From assembly GCA_018262875.1 (NCBI GenBank), contig JADFDL010000106.1, positions 1-6,051 on the forward strand: DNA of 6,051 nt, read 5' to 3'. The position numbers and the translations under genes are program-made. Positions 5,052-6,051 of this stretch are shown here, piece after piece (position 1 is the stretch's first letter; every line of letters starts with the position of its first letter). The stretch is from Rhodocyclaceae bacterium. GTDB lineage: Bacteria > Pseudomonadota > Gammaproteobacteria > Burkholderiales > Rhodocyclaceae. The notes under the pieces were generated by a model. It was given only the letters and a program-made list of their open reading frames with translations. It searched no databases and was not told where the DNA came from.

Positions 5052-6051
<1,000 letters not shown>

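Overview
The window is about 6 kb of GC-rich DNA with dense protein-coding genes and no mobile element, CRISPR array, rRNA or tRNA that I can see. The protein families and gene order (rpsP-rimM-trmD, a YihY/BrkB-type membrane protein divergent from a DUF2069 protein, and a long-form leuA) point to a betaproteobacterium. Rhodocyclales or a close relative is my best guess from general protein character, not from any search.

Layout. (1) Positions 1-990, minus strand: the start of a ribosomal-protein/tRNA-modification operon, read rpsP (bS16), rimM (30S maturation factor), trmD (tRNA m1G37 methyltransferase, cut by the window edge). rimM and trmD overlap by 4 bases. (2) Positions 991-1247: a divergent intergenic region with a promoter for the ribosomal operon on the minus strand and one for the next gene on the plus strand. 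(3) Positions 1248-2768, plus strand: a 506-residue uncharacterised protein whose C-terminal part looks like a PilZ (c-di-GMP-binding) domain. It appears to start at TTG. (4) Positions 2769-3593, minus strand: a YihY/UPF0761 inner-membrane protein, whose stop codon directly abuts the stop of the preceding convergent gene. (5) Positions 3594-3641: a 48-base divergent promoter region built around a near-perfect inverted repeat with a TAGAAT -10 box on each strand. (6) Positions 3642-3986, plus strand: a small DUF2069 membrane protein. (7) Positions 4089-4700, minus strand: a response regulator with a receiver domain and an RNA-binding ANTAR domain. (8) Positions 4701-5051: a 351-base gap rich in inverted repeats, between leuA and the ANTAR gene. 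(9) Positions 5052-6051, minus strand: the C-terminal two thirds of leuA (2-isopropylmalate synthase), cut by the window edge.

How the parts relate. rpsP, rimM and trmD form one translation-related operon. yihY and the DUF2069 gene share a divergent control region. The PilZ-like protein and the ANTAR regulator are two signalling proteins with no visible partner enzyme or kinase here. The most interesting non-coding stretch is the structured 351-base leader upstream of the ANTAR gene, because ANTAR proteins act by binding paired RNA hairpins. I could not, however, see the canonical ANTAR hexaloop signature. I found no clear evidence of a wholly new multi-gene system in this window.
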